Positions 14,601 to 23,933 of a DNA stretch of 64,000 bases are shown piece by piece; position 1 is the first letter of the stretch, and every line of letters starts with the position of its first letter. Where the stretch lies: positions 133,702 to 197,701 of the forward strand of contig JADKJB010000004.1 of the NCBI GenBank assembly GCA_016722525.1, in the 5' to 3' direction. The DNA is from Bacteroidota bacterium (GTDB taxonomy: Bacteria; Bacteroidota; Bacteroidia; AKYH767-A; OLB10). The notes under the pieces are model-generated. The model did not search any database and had not been told where the DNA came from. It worked only from the letters and a program-made list of their open reading frames with translations. A program made the position numbers and the translations under genes.

Positions 14601-15308
14601 AGTTTGCATACCTGCAATGTTGATGTTAAGGGTTGGTCCTGTGATGTTAAAACGATACCAAACATCCGCAGCAGGAGAGGCCATATTGCCAACCGGCTGA
14701 CAACCTGTGAGTGTGGTATATGGGCTTTCAGCAGTAGCACAAATGTTTGTGGTATTAATGTTCGTCCATGCGCCTACACCGTTAGGGCATGCTGCCGGAG
14801 CCGGAAGAGCACCTAAGTTCATTGCTGAGGCACAGGCATCATTGGCAGGAGGTGCGCCTCCGTTACACGAAGGGCAATTGGAAGCAGGACAAGGAACACA
14901 AGAAAGGGAGGCTTCCCAACCATTATCGCGTCCGGTAAAATCTGAAGTGAATTCTATAGTCAGGCAACCGGATGTGGCTGTGAGTAAGCCTGGAAGATTT
15001 GTGCCTGTAAAAGTTCCAAGAATTGGTGATGAAGTGTTGGGCCCATTATATACCGTAAGAAAATCATAACCATTTTCAAGTTCAAATGCAGAAAATGAAA
15101 GCCTTACACATTCTCCTGATACAGAAGAACAAAAAGTCATTACATAATTTTCATTGTTGAAATAATTTCCTGCCGGTCCGTTGCTATCGAAAAAGTTTCC
15201 CGAACAAGTTGATACGTTGGAATTCGATATATTGTAATTCTGAGCTATAGCAACATTTGTGCACAACGTTAGAATTAAAAATGTTACGAGTAATCTTATT
15301 TTTTCCAT
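2620..15308 (-). CDS. Giant SprB-repeat adhesin with T9SS type B sorting domain (three frameshifts)
   Basis: A secreted surface protein of about 4,230 codons, read across three frame breaks near 14535, 10724 and 5740. Order from the N-terminus: signal peptide (ends NVAIAQ); CUB-like domain (about 25-140); pre-peptidase-like domain (about 155-275); a Cys-rich region with WTFCWT; then 43 SprB-type repeats of about 76 residues (3870-13865); two Ig-like repeats; two PKD domains (WYFGDN, WNWDFGDN); and a gliding-motility C-terminal domain (IPNAFTPNGDGINE, IFNRWG, ending RVTLLE), a T9SS type B signal. SprB-family proteins are mobile cell-surface adhesins moved by the gliding motors. At each break the repeat continues exactly in another frame (for example GCVASG then EITIVEP), so the ORFs are one gene. 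Nothing proves whether the breaks are real. Confidence 0.9.
3870..13865 (-). repeat. 43 tandem SprB-type repeats (about 230 bp each) in three zones
   Basis: Counted by the recurring V-x-D-A-N-G-C-T anchor. The first two and last four or five units carry a PYxYLW core. The block between (about 4780-13400) alternates two unit types: one introduced by an EP linker and containing S/T-CGNxNG, the other introduced by an AP-x-P linker and containing TCFGANDG. The higher-order period is therefore about 450-460 bp. Copies are degenerate at DNA level, so this is not a recent expansion. Confidence 0.85.
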
Positions 15309-16043
15309 TTACTGACAATTAAGACTATTGGTTCAAATAAAAAATAACCAGCGAAAAATGTTAAACAATTACAGTATCACAAATTAAAAACCAACATAAG
15401 ACTCAATTCTGGTATTCAACTATAAAGTAATTTTTAATCATTTATTCGCTTTTTTCTTTGTTCATGATGCATCTGAGGCTGATGATTTCTGATCTGAATT
15501 ATCTTAGAGTCCGGTCTAATATCTATATTACCTCGTAATGTTAATAAAAAATATTCAATCTCCCAAACAATTTACTGCCAAATCTTTATGAACAAGTGTT
15601 CATATCATTTGGGCGCATTTATCGGGTCAGAATATTTACTTCAAACTAGAATCAAGAACTTGTATTATTATTATAAATATTATAACTAAAAGAATGTTCT
15701 TTTTACTGAAAAAATATTTAAATATTTGAAATTCAATATTATGTGTAATAATCAAGTTTTCTACATGAATTCCAGGATAGGGTGACTGATACCTGTTAAA
15801 CAGACTTTGTTACCCATGTAGCTATCTCAAAAAAGTGAGTCTTCAAGCAAACTGGATCGTTTTGTTTTGATGAATTTGTAGCTTTTTGGAAAAATTGAGA
15901 CTTTTTAATTCAGGTTGCAATTCAATAAAAAATGCAACTTCTGAGGAAAAATTTGAGCCAAAGACCGATCGTTTTTAATGCAGAGAAATTTGGATTTTCT
16001 CGAATTTGGCAAACGAGTTTTTTTCTAAAAACTGAGAATTAAT
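15309..16043. other. 735-bp intergenic region without a gene
   Basis: AT-rich, stops in all frames, no ORF with recognisable similarity. It holds a pair of degenerate direct repeats: TGTAGCTATCTC...GTGAGTCTT from 15817 and TGTAGCTTTTTG...TTGAGACTTTT from 15880, each followed by a GATCGTTTT motif. There is also a small GTTGCA/TGCAAC hairpin near 15914-15940. The promoter of the adhesin should lie at the left end, but no good TAnnTTTG box was found on the minus strand. Confidence 0.5.
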
Positions 16044-16847
16044 TCAAAGTTTAATCGTTTGCACAATTGATTTTTTTTTAAGGTTTGCTTCAGAGTTGAT
16101 GCTGTTACGAAAAAGTTTAAAGTTTTTCACAAGATTTATTTTCTCTTTCAATCCCCATTGTTTGCTGTAATAGGTAATTCCATCCACAACAGTATCCTGA
16201 GGAATATTTTTACTCCTCCCTTCCGCCAAATAGTGTATGGATTTTAAGTACAACTCATGAGCGTGCTCCATCACTTTAATATGTACTTCGGGGAGCGTTT
16301 CGTCACTGGTAAAAGTGGTATGTTCTGTAGTAATTAAGTTGCCGGTATCAATGCCTTTATTGATCCACATAATGGTGTTTCCAATTAAATGAAATTGTTT
16401 TGTTGCAATACACCAATTTGTACAATTGGGTCCTCCTTTGATATATGGAGAAATACCGGTATGCAAATTAACTATTCCTATAGAAGGTTTCAGCGATAAA
16501 AGTTTATCTTTTATTAATCTGGTTCCTGAAACAATAATGAGATCAGGAATTATTGATTTTGTGAAAGAAATAGTTGCTTCAGCATTAATATTTTCAACAT
16601 TTAAAATTTCAGTTTCGGGCCATTTTGAAAACCTCACATGGTAATAATTGAGCATTCCAAACCAGGAAGCCGAGATCGCTTTTAAAAATAATTTTTCGAA
16701 AACTTTTTCAATTATTGTACTAAAAGTTAATGCTCTTTTACTTTTTTTTGTTTCAGTTACGATGCCTGAAATCGGAAAAAGTTGGTGTATTTTATTGGCA
16801 AGTGCCATTTGGTTGGCCTCGTTACCCACCCAAAGTACTATTCTCAT
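16044..16847 (-). CDS. Formyltransferase-family protein (methionyl-tRNA formyltransferase-like N-terminal fold)
   Basis: 267 residues. The central part matches the formyl transferase N-terminal domain: a Rossmann-like start (RIVLWVGNEANQ), PDLIIVSGTRLI, the folate/catalytic region GIVNLHTGISPYIKGGPN, and GNTIMWINKGIDTGNLI with the conserved Asp. The catalytic triad N-H-D of the family is thus present. No C-terminal tRNA-binding domain is seen, so it is probably not Fmt but a sugar- or small-molecule formyltransferase. Its ATG overlaps the upstream deacetylase stop by 4 bp (translational coupling), and the neighbouring surface-polysaccharide genes fit a role in modifying a sugar. Substrate unknown. 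Confidence 0.8.
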   Translation of the reverse strand: MRIVLWVGNEANQMALANKIHQLFPISGIVTETKKSKRALTFSTIIEKVFEKLFLKAISASWFGMLNYYHVRFSKWPETEILNVENINAEATISFTKSIIPDLIIVSGTRLIKDKLLSLKPSIGIVNLHTGISPYIKGGPNCTNWCIATKQFHLIGNTIMWINKGIDTGNLITTEHTTFTSDETLPEVHIKVMEHAHELYLKSIHYLAEGRSKNIPQDTVVDGITYYSKQWGLKEKINLVKNFKLFRNSINSEANLKKKSIVQTIKL

Positions 16848-17764
16848 TTGTAGTGGATAATTTTCTTTATTTTTTCAAGAGAATTTGAAATACGCAACCT
16901 TGTTTTCCACCAGGGTTCATTATATAATTCAATTCTTGGAATTTCGAATATTGAATCTGTCAAAGGATTATAAACATCTTGCTTAACAGCCAGGCCAATG
17001 GAGTAACCGGCTGCTTTACTTAGTCGTATGGTGGTGTCATTATAGCTACCAACCGGATAAGAAATAGTTTTTGGGAAATAGCCTAAATGTTTCAAAATAC
17101 TATTACCGGACTGTATCAATTCAGCACTAATTTCTTTTTCATCTGTCATGGTGCCTAACATACAATGTGATACTGTATGTGAACCAATGTAATGACCGGC
17201 TGCTTTTAATTGTGAAATATCCTCCCAGTTCATCATTAATTCCGGAAGTGTTACATCTTTAAATGTGGAAGTCACACAGTTCATAACAATGTTTCGTTCT
17301 TCATGAGTAACTTTTTTTAATTCCGGCTTCAGCTTTTTTACATAATTTAGTTTGGCTTCTGTGTTTTTTAACTCAGTAATATGTAAAGTTGCAGGAAGAA
17401 AATCAAAATGAATATCAATTGCGTCTATATTAGAATATTGAAAAAGATGTTCAAGAACGTGTGTCCAGGTAGGTATGTTTTTATCGATACATTCAGTGAC
17501 TATATAAAACGAAGCTTTCACATTGTATTTGGCCAGTACAGGAGCAGCGTAAACGATATTGTCCTTATAGCCATCATCAAAGACAATTGTTGCAAAGTTT
17601 TTATTCGAATTTATTTTTTTATCAGTTACTAAATCTTCAAGTAAAACAACTTCATATTCTTTGGAAATAAATTTTATACATTTTTCAAACAAATTTACAT
17701 CCATAGGATCCCAAAGCAGATCACGTTCAGGAGATACTCTGTGAAAGAGAAAATTTCGAATCAT
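16844..17764 (-). CDS. Polysaccharide deacetylase family protein (NodB fold)
   Basis: 306 residues, no signal peptide. NodB motifs in order: ATIVFDDGYKDN (motif 1, catalytic/metal Asp pair), IGSHTVSHCMLG (motif 2, the metal-binding H-x3-H), ISYPVGSYNDTT (motif 3) and IGLAVKQDV near the end. Family members hydrolyse N-acetyl groups of cell-wall or capsule sugars using a divalent metal. First gene of a two-gene unit with the formyltransferase; both may tailor the same glycan (inference). A TATATTTG box lies 62 bp upstream of the ATG. Confidence 0.9.
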   Translation of the reverse strand: MIRNFLFHRVSPERDLLWDPMDVNLFEKCIKFISKEYEVVLLEDLVTDKKINSNKNFATIVFDDGYKDNIVYAAPVLAKYNVKASFYIVTECIDKNIPTWTHVLEHLFQYSNIDAIDIHFDFLPATLHITELKNTEAKLNYVKKLKPELKKVTHEERNIVMNCVTSTFKDVTLPELMMNWEDISQLKAAGHYIGSHTVSHCMLGTMTDEKEISAELIQSGNSILKHLGYFPKTISYPVGSYNDTTIRLSKAAGYSIGLAVKQDVYNPLTDSIFEIPRIELYNEPWWKTRLRISNSLEKIKKIIHYK

Positions 17765-17826
17765 TTTTTAATTTGAAAACAGTTTTTAAATTTTTGGAAA
17801 AAATGGAAGGTTCCTTTTTGCTCAGC

Positions 17827-17834
17827 CAAATATA
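17827..17834 (-). promoter_or_regulatory. Bacteroidota -7 promoter box for the deacetylase/formyltransferase pair
   Basis: TATATTTG on the minus strand matches TAnnTTTG exactly. No TTG at the expected -33 spacing, so support is the -7 box and position only. Confidence 0.45.
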
Positions 17835-17918
17835 ATCATATTATTAAAGTGTACATGAAATCAATTGATTAATTCCTTGAGGCGTTGCCTTTTCTGTTTC
17901 AAATTGCATTTCAATCCA

Positions 17919-17926
17919 TATCTTTG
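17919..17926 (+). promoter_or_regulatory. miaE: -7 promoter box abutting miaE
   Basis: TATCTTTG, an exact TAnnTTTG match, ends only 4 nt before the chosen miaE ATG at 17931. If used, the message would be leaderless or nearly so. No -33 TTG at the usual distance. Confidence 0.45.
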
Positions 17927-17930
17927 TACC

Positions 17931-18515
17931 ATGTTAAAACTAAAATTGCCTACTGATCCAAAATGGGTAAAAAATGTAGTAGAAAAGAATATTGCTGAAA
18001 TTCTTACCGATCATGCCTGGTGTGAGCAAAAGGCCGCATCCAATGCCATTTCAATCGTTGTAAAATATCCCGAATTCACTGATTTGGTGCAAGAAATGAT
18101 AAAGTTGAGCCAAGAGGAACTGTCTCATTTCCAAATGGTTCACGAGAAAATAGTGCAGCGGGGTTGGGTTTTGGGTAAAGAGCGTAAGGATGATTATGTA
18201 GGACGGCTGTATGAATTCATGAAAAAAGGCGGATCAAGACAAGAATCACTGATAGATCGGTTGCTTTTTGCCGCCATGATTGAAGCCCGTAGTTGTGAAA
18301 GGTTCAAAGTGCTTTCTGAAAATATTAACGAGGATGAATTAGCCGCTTTTTATTATGAACTCATGGTGAGTGAGGCTACTCATTATACTATGTTCATTGG
18401 TTTTGCAAGAAAATATGGTCAGGGAATTGATGTGGATCAACGATGGGAGGAGTGGCTGGCATACGAAGCAAAAATTATTTTAAACTATGGAGTAAAAGAA
18501 TCGATTCATGGATAA
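17931..18515 (+). CDS. miaE: tRNA-(ms2io6A)-hydroxylase MiaE
   Basis: Ferritin-like diiron monooxygenase that hydroxylates the isopentenyl group of ms2i6A37 in tRNA. 194 residues from the ATG at 17931; the longer frame upstream would add 22 poorly conserved residues containing the promoter-like sequence, so this start is preferred. The two E-x2-H iron-ligand motifs are visible as QEELSHFQMV and SEATHYTMF, with further acidic ligands in LTDHAWCEQKAA and IEARSCERFK. Monocistronic, convergent with the WbpM-like gene. Confidence 0.92.
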   Translation: MLKLKLPTDPKWVKNVVEKNIAEILTDHAWCEQKAASNAISIVVKYPEFTDLVQEMIKLSQEELSHFQMVHEKIVQRGWVLGKERKDDYVGRLYEFMKKGGSRQESLIDRLLFAAMIEARSCERFKVLSENINEDELAAFYYELMVSEATHYTMFIGFARKYGQGIDVDQRWEEWLAYEAKIILNYGVKESIHG

Positions 18516-18627
18516 ATCTAAATTGAAATCTGATTATTTATTTAAAGGATCGTTTTTTTTATATTTAAATCAAGGGTTTTCAATTCAGTTTTGTTAAAAA
18601 GTAACAATCATTTTTTTTAGGTTCCTA

Positions 18628-20496
18628 TCAGTTTTTTATTTTATCCAATTCTTCAAAGACTGAATTATTGGAAATGTATTCAGGAACTATTTCTTTCATT
18701 TTAGCAACAATTGCAGTGTTGTTTTGAGTGCAAAATAAATCGATTAACTCGTTCACCGATTTTTGTACTTCTGTAAAGTTATATTCTTTTACTGTTGCAA
18801 TAAGAATTTTTTGGTGATGAGTAGGAATTGTGTTTTCTTCTGACGCCAAAAGTTCTTCATACAATTCTCTCCCGGTCGCAGGCCTGTAAAAACCAGTTGA
18901 ATATCTTTTCCTAATTCCAATCCACTTAGAGTACCATTTTTTGGCTAGGTCAACAATTTTGACCGATTTCCCCATATCAAAAACAAAAATTTCTCCCCCT
19001 TTACCCATTGCATCAGCTTCCAGCACCAGTTGACAAGCCTCCGGTATAGTCATAAAAAATCGAGTAATCTCAGGATGCGTGATAGTAATAGGTTGCCGTT
19101 CTTCGATTTGTTTATTAAATCGTGGTATCACCGAGCCGGAAGAACCCAAAACATTTCCAAAACGTGTAGTGATGAATTTAGTTTTCGATTGTTTGTTCAG
19201 TGATTGAAGATAAATTTCTGCGATTCGTTTTGTGGCGCCCATTATACTTGTCGGATTCACTGCTTTGTCGGTAGAAATCATGACAAATTTTTCGGAACCA
19301 CTTTCATGAGCAAGATCAGCAACCAACTTTGTTCCAAGAACATTAGTTAAAATTGCTTCTGAAGGATTATTCTCCATAATTGGAACATGCTTATAAGCTG
19401 CGGCATGAAATACCAACTGCGGACGGAATGTTTTGAATACATTTTCCATGCGTTCCAGGTTCCTTATATCGCCTATTACAGGTTCGGTAATTATGCCGTT
19501 TCTATGCTCAATCATTTCCATTTCAAGAGCATACAATGGGGATTCTGCCGAATCGAGCATAATTACTTTAGATGGATGAAATTTAAGTATTTGCCGCACT
19601 AATTCACTTCCTATCGAACCTGCGGCACCCGTAATTAGTATTCTCTTTCCTCTAAGTTGATTGCTAATGCCTTCAACATTCAGTTTTATTGGTTCTCTTT
19701 CGAGAAGATCTTCAATTTTGATCTTTTTTATCTGTTTAAAACTTAATGAACCATTGATCCAGTTGCTAACAGGTGGAACATTGAGGACTTTTGTATGGTG
19801 CCTTAGACAAATATCAACTATTTCTTGTTTACGATTCGCTGTAATATTTTGGATAGCAATAATCAAATGCTGTACATGGTTTTCTATTAGAATCCGCTCC
19901 AGATCTTTTGTTGTATTATAAATGGTAACTCCTTCGACTTTCTTTCCTGTTTTTTTCTCGTTATCATCTAAAAACGCCAACACTTTATATTTGGTTCCTG
20001 CATCTCTGTCAAGGGTCCTTTTAGTAATAACACCTGCTTCACCGGCTCCATAAATAATTACATTAGTTTTTTCACTGGTCGGATTCATGGATTCAACATA
20101 AATAATTTTAATCAACAACCTGGATGTGGTCATGAGAAAAATTGTGAGTAGAAACTCAATTATTATAATTGAATAGGGAACAGCATAAACATCAGCCAAA
20201 ACAAAAATTAAAGGATTCAAAACTGCAAAAAAGGCTGAACCTGAAAAAATAGTCACCAGAATTCTTTGCACATCTCTGGTGCTGGTATAGCGGATAATGC
20301 CGGCGAAGGTTTGAAAGCTCACAAAGGAAACCGCTCTAACCAGAATTACAACAGGAAAAACATAATAAAAGGTATCGATTTCGACCTGAGGAATAGAAAA
20401 ATTAAACCGGATAAGATAAGCGGCCACCAAGGAAAAGATCACAATACCTAAATCAACCAGAAAGATAATGCCTCTCGGAAGGTTTTTCTTAAACAT
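18628..20496 (-). CDS. Membrane UDP-sugar 4,6-dehydratase (WbpM/CapD/FlaA1-like polysaccharide biosynthesis protein)
   Basis: 622 residues. The N-terminus has four membrane helices (within residues 1-150). It is followed by a CoA-binding-like Rossmann domain (VIIYGAGEAGVITKR) and a catalytic SDR domain with ILITGAAGSIGSELVRQ, the FHAAAYKHVPIMENN block and MISTDKAVNPTSIMGATKR, all diagnostic of this family, which makes 4-keto-6-deoxy nucleotide sugars for O-antigen or capsule. Length is normal. Divergently transcribed from the epimerase gene; both have promoter boxes in the 113-bp gap. Substrate is inferred, not read from sequence. Confidence 0.93.
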   Translation of the reverse strand: MFKKNLPRGIIFLVDLGIVIFSLVAAYLIRFNFSIPQVEIDTFYYVFPVVILVRAVSFVSFQTFAGIIRYTSTRDVQRILVTIFSGSAFFAVLNPLIFVLADVYAVPYSIIIIEFLLTIFLMTTSRLLIKIIYVESMNPTSEKTNVIIYGAGEAGVITKRTLDRDAGTKYKVLAFLDDNEKKTGKKVEGVTIYNTTKDLERILIENHVQHLIIAIQNITANRKQEIVDICLRHHTKVLNVPPVSNWINGSLSFKQIKKIKIEDLLEREPIKLNVEGISNQLRGKRILITGAAGSIGSELVRQILKFHPSKVIMLDSAESPLYALEMEMIEHRNGIITEPVIGDIRNLERMENVFKTFRPQLVFHAAAYKHVPIMENNPSEAILTNVLGTKLVADLAHESGSEKFVMISTDKAVNPTSIMGATKRIAEIYLQSLNKQSKTKFITTRFGNVLGSSGSVIPRFNKQIEERQPITITHPEITRFFMTIPEACQLVLEADAMGKGGEIFVFDMGKSVKIVDLAKKWYSKWIGIRKRYSTGFYRPATGRELYEELLASEENTIPTHHQKILIATVKEYNFTEVQKSVNELIDLFCTQNNTAIVAKMKEIVPEYISNNSVFEELDKIKN

Positions 20497-20518
20497 GTTT
20501 ATGGCTCGGCTTTAAAGA

Positions 20519-20526
20519 CAAAGATA
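20519..20526 (-). promoter_or_regulatory. -7 promoter box for the WbpM-like gene
   Basis: TATCTTTG on the minus strand, 23 nt upstream of the ATG at 20496; exact TAnnTTTG match, no clear -33 element. Confidence 0.5.
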
Positions 20527-20582
20527 TTCAAAGTTTCATGAACATGAGTATTTTAGCCGATAGGAAGCTCCGATTTTATTCT

Positions 20583-20590
20583 TAAATTTG
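20583..20590 (+). promoter_or_regulatory. -7 promoter box for the epimerase operon
   Basis: TAAATTTG, 19 nt upstream of the ATG at 20610; exact TAnnTTTG match, no clear -33 element. Confidence 0.5.
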
Positions 20591-20609
20591 TGCCTTTAAA
20601 ATTAAAAAT

Positions 20610-21605
20610 ATGCCAAAATCACTTGTTACCGGAGGCGCAGGTTTTATTGGGGCGCATGTTACCAATGAATTAGTGAAAATGGGACATTCAGTCGTTGTTC
20701 TCGACGATTTGAGTGGAGGTTTTGTTGAAAATGTAAACCCTAATGCGGTATTTGTCGAGGGTTCTATTACTGACAATGAATTGTTGTCAAGGCTCTTTGA
20801 TGAGCATAAATTTGATTATGTGTATCATTTGGCTGCTTATGCGGCTGAGGGTCTTAGTCATTTTATTAAACGTTACAACTATACCAATAACCTAATTGGA
20901 AGTGTGAATTTGATCAATGAATCAGTGAAGCACAAAGTAAAATGCTTTGTATTTACTTCGTCCATAGCAGTTTATGGTGCCGCGAAGCCACCTATGCGAG
21001 AAGATTCTGTTCCAATGCCTGAAGATCCTTATGGAATAGCGAAGTTGGCTGTGGAGCAGGATTTGAAAGCTACTCATGAGATGTTTGGTCTTAATTATGT
21101 GATTTTCAGACCTCACAATGTTTATGGTGAATACCAAAATCTGGGAGATCGCTATCGGAATGTGGTGGGGATATTTATGAACCAGTTGATGCAGGGTAAA
21201 CAGCTTACCGTTTTTGGCGATGGCGGACAAACACGCGCATTTAGCTATATCGGTGACGTAGCCCCTTATATTGCAAAATCGGTGGACGTACCTGAAGCAT
21301 ACAATCAGATTTTTAATATTGGTGCCGATAAAGATTTTACGGTTGCAGAGCTTGCTAAAACTACTATGAAAGCGATTGGAATAGAAGGAGAGTTAAGATA
21401 CCTTCCGGCTCGCAATGAGGTGCTTCATGCACATTCCGATCATTCTAAAATGCGCAGTGTTTTTAATACATCAGAACCTATTGGATTGTACGATGGTTTA
21501 AAGTTTATGGCAGATTGGGCAAAAACCGCTGGCATAAGAACCAGTCCGAAATTTAAAAATATCGAAATACTGGAGAAACTGCCAACAGTTTGGCTTGAAG
21601 ATTAA
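20610..21605 (+). CDS. NAD-dependent nucleotide-sugar epimerase/dehydratase (extended SDR)
   Basis: 331 residues. N-terminal NAD-binding motif GGAGFIGAHVTNEL (G-x2-G-x2-G), YVYHLAAYAAEG, FTSSIAVYGAAKPPM, then the catalytic Tyr-x3-Lys as YGIAKLAVE, with RPHNVYGEYQ and RAFSYIGDVAPY. This is the UDP-glucose 4-epimerase-like subgroup; substrate not determinable. First gene of a three-gene unit, 2 nt before the glycosyltransferase, so it probably supplies a sugar donor for it. Confidence 0.92.
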   Translation: MPKSLVTGGAGFIGAHVTNELVKMGHSVVVLDDLSGGFVENVNPNAVFVEGSITDNELLSRLFDEHKFDYVYHLAAYAAEGLSHFIKRYNYTNNLIGSVNLINESVKHKVKCFVFTSSIAVYGAAKPPMREDSVPMPEDPYGIAKLAVEQDLKATHEMFGLNYVIFRPHNVYGEYQNLGDRYRNVVGIFMNQLMQGKQLTVFGDGGQTRAFSYIGDVAPYIAKSVDVPEAYNQIFNIGADKDFTVAELAKTTMKAIGIEGELRYLPARNEVLHAHSDHSKMRSVFNTSEPIGLYDGLKFMADWAKTAGIRTSPKFKNIEILEKLPTVWLED

Positions 21606-21607
21606 TT

Positions 21608-22710
21608 ATGCCAAGAATTTTGTTTGTTGCTTCTCATCGACCTGATCGATCTCCTGCACAGCGTTTTCGTTTTGAGCAATATCTCAGTTTTTTAAAAGAA
21701 AACGGGTATGCGTATGATTTTTCCTATCTCATTACTGAGGAGGATGATAAAATCTTTTATTCCCCGGGTAACTTACATAATAAACTGTTTGTTTTTTTTA
21801 AAAGTGCCTTCCGGCGATTTCGTGATGTCTTAAATGCCGGGTATTATGATATTATTTTTATTCAAAGGGAGGCCTTTATGACGGGATCCTCTTTTTTTGA
21901 AAAACGATTCGCCTCAAGTAATGCAAAAGTTGTTTTTGATTTCGATGATGCTATCTGGTATCACGATGTTTCAGATGCCAATAAAAAATTCGGATGGCTT
22001 AAAGACCCAGCTAAAACCGGAAAAATAATTGGACTTTCAGATCTTGTTATTGCAGGTAATCAATACCTTTCAGATTATGCAAGTGGGTTCAATAAAAATG
22101 TAATCATTATTCCAACTACCATTGATACGGATGACTATAAACCTGCAAACAATGTAGTTCATCATAAAGATAAAATTGTAATTGGATGGAGTGGAAGTAT
22201 CACAACAATTCGTCATTTTGAACTGGCCTTGCCTTTCCTTAAAAACTAAGAACAAAATATGGCAATCGGTTAGAGTTTCGTGTTATTGGTGATGGTAATT
22301 TTCGGAATACAGAATTGGATATTCAAGGTATACCATGGAAAAAAGAAGATGAAATCAAAGAAATTACTTCCTTTGATATTGGAATAATGCCCATTCCTGA
22401 TGATGATTGGTCGAAAGGAAAATGTGGGCTAAAAGGAGTGCAATATATGGCGCTTGAAGTAGCTACAGTGATGTCGCCGGTCGGGGTGAATACAGCCATT
22501 ATTGAAGAAGGGGTGAATGGGTTTCTGGCTTCTTCTACAGAAGAATGGGTGGAGAAAATTTCTTTGTTAATAGACAATGCTGAACTTCGAAGAAAGCTTG
22601 GAGTCTCAGCACGTAAAACAGTAATTGATAAATACTCAGTGCACTCTCAAAAACAAGTTTATCTGCAAGTGTTCAATAAATTAATAACGGAAGCCAAACA
22701 AAAAAAATGA
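21608..22710 (+). CDS. Glycosyltransferase family 4-like protein, frameshifted at 22241-22245
   Basis: Retaining GT-B glycosyltransferase. The first 213 codons contain FVASHRPDRSPAQRFRFEQY, FDFDDAIWYHD and VIGWSGSITTIRHF. The frame then stops, but one additional A in the A5 run at 22241-22245 restores LKKLRTKYGNRLEFRVIGDG and leads into the C-terminal half with DIGIMPIPDDDWSKGKCGLK and the E-x7-E-like donor site (GVNTAIIEEGVNGF). Intact length would be about 367 aa. Its TGA overlaps gcvT by 4 bp (ATGA). Most likely a sequencing deletion; product may add a sugar to a surface glycan. Confidence 0.87.
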
Positions 22711-23789
22711 AACAAACAGCACTCACCAACAAGCATATTGCCTTAGGAGCCAAAATGGTTGAATTTGCAGGTTATAATATGCCTGTCCTTTATACAGGAA
22801 TTAATGACGAACATGAAACTGTAAGAAATAAATTAGGTGTTTTTGATGTATCTCACATGGGTGAGTTTATTTTGAAAGGCGAAAATGCGCTCGATCTCAT
22901 TCAAAGGGTAACCAGTAATGACGCTTCAAAATTGACCGATGGTAAAGTTCAATACTCCTGCCTTCCAAATAAAACAGGCGGAATTGTAGATGATTTATTC
23001 GTTTATAGAATTGATGAAAAATCCTATATGTTGGTTGTTAATGCTTCAAATATCGACAAAGATTGGAATTGGATTCAGTCACTGAATACGGCTAATGTTG
23101 AAATGCACAATATTTCTGATAAAACTTCCTTATTAGCAGTTCAAGGACCTTTGGCAGTGAAGGTGTTACAAACACTCACCGATATGGACCTTTCATCGAT
23201 GGAATACTATACTTTCCGTAAGGGTAATTTTGCCGGTTGCAACAATATTTTGGTTTCAGCAACCGGGTATACAGGAGCAGGTGGATTTGAAATTTATTTT
23301 GACAACGAACATGCTGAAAAAATCTGGGACGCTATTTTTAATGCAGGTGCAGCATATGGAATCAAGCCAGCAGGTTTAGGTTGTCGTGATACCCTTAGAT
23401 TAGAAATGGGATTCTGTCTGTATGGTAATGATATTGATGATACTACTTCGCCCATTGAAGCAGGGCTCGGCTGGATTACTAAATTTTCAAAAGAATTTAC
23501 AAATAGCGAGGCACTTAAAAAGCAAAAAGAAGAGGGAGTTGCCAGAAAACTTGTAGGTTTTGAAATGATTGACAGAGGCATTCCAAGACATGGATACCCC
23601 ATTCAGGATGCGAATGGAAATAAAATAGGAGAAGTAACCAGCGGCACGCAGGCTCCAAGTTTACAAAAAGCAGTTGGAATGGGTTATGTAGAAATAGCAT
23701 ATGCCAAAGAGGGGTCAGAAATTAATGTGAACGTTAGAGATAAAGGATTGAAAGCCAGAGTTGTAAAAATTCCATTTTATAAGAAATAA
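22707..23789 (+). CDS. gcvT: Aminomethyltransferase, glycine cleavage system T protein
   Basis: 360 residues, full length. T protein transfers the methylene group from the lipoyl-bound aminomethyl intermediate of H protein to tetrahydrofolate, releasing ammonia. Visible: FAGYNMPVLYTGINDEH, FDVSHMGEF, YTGAGGFEIYF, the folate-binding GLGCRDTLRLEMGFCLYGND and the C-terminal GEVTSGTQAPSLQKAVGMGYV. Unusually it is translationally coupled (ATGA) to a glycosyltransferase rather than to gcvH/gcvP. Confidence 0.96.
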   Translation: MKQTALTNKHIALGAKMVEFAGYNMPVLYTGINDEHETVRNKLGVFDVSHMGEFILKGENALDLIQRVTSNDASKLTDGKVQYSCLPNKTGGIVDDLFVYRIDEKSYMLVVNASNIDKDWNWIQSLNTANVEMHNISDKTSLLAVQGPLAVKVLQTLTDMDLSSMEYYTFRKGNFAGCNNILVSATGYTGAGGFEIYFDNEHAEKIWDAIFNAGAAYGIKPAGLGCRDTLRLEMGFCLYGNDIDDTTSPIEAGLGWITKFSKEFTNSEALKKQKEEGVARKLVGFEMIDRGIPRHGYPIQDANGNKIGEVTSGTQAPSLQKAVGMGYVEIAYAKEGSEINVNVRDKGLKARVVKIPFYKK

Positions 23790-23933
23790 ACATTTTACTA
23801 CCTTTGGTCGCTATTAAATTTAAATTAATGTTTAATTACTTCATTCTTTTTTCATTTTAGAATTGAACTTTTGCCCTCTTAAAATAAAATGTTTTGTTAA
23901 ACAGTCTGCTGCTTAACGTACAAAATTTCGAAT

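Noticed and set aside
14604..15069. Plus-strand ORFs inside the N-terminus of the adhesin
   Set aside because: Antisense shadows of the CUB/Cys-rich coding region, without signals of their own.
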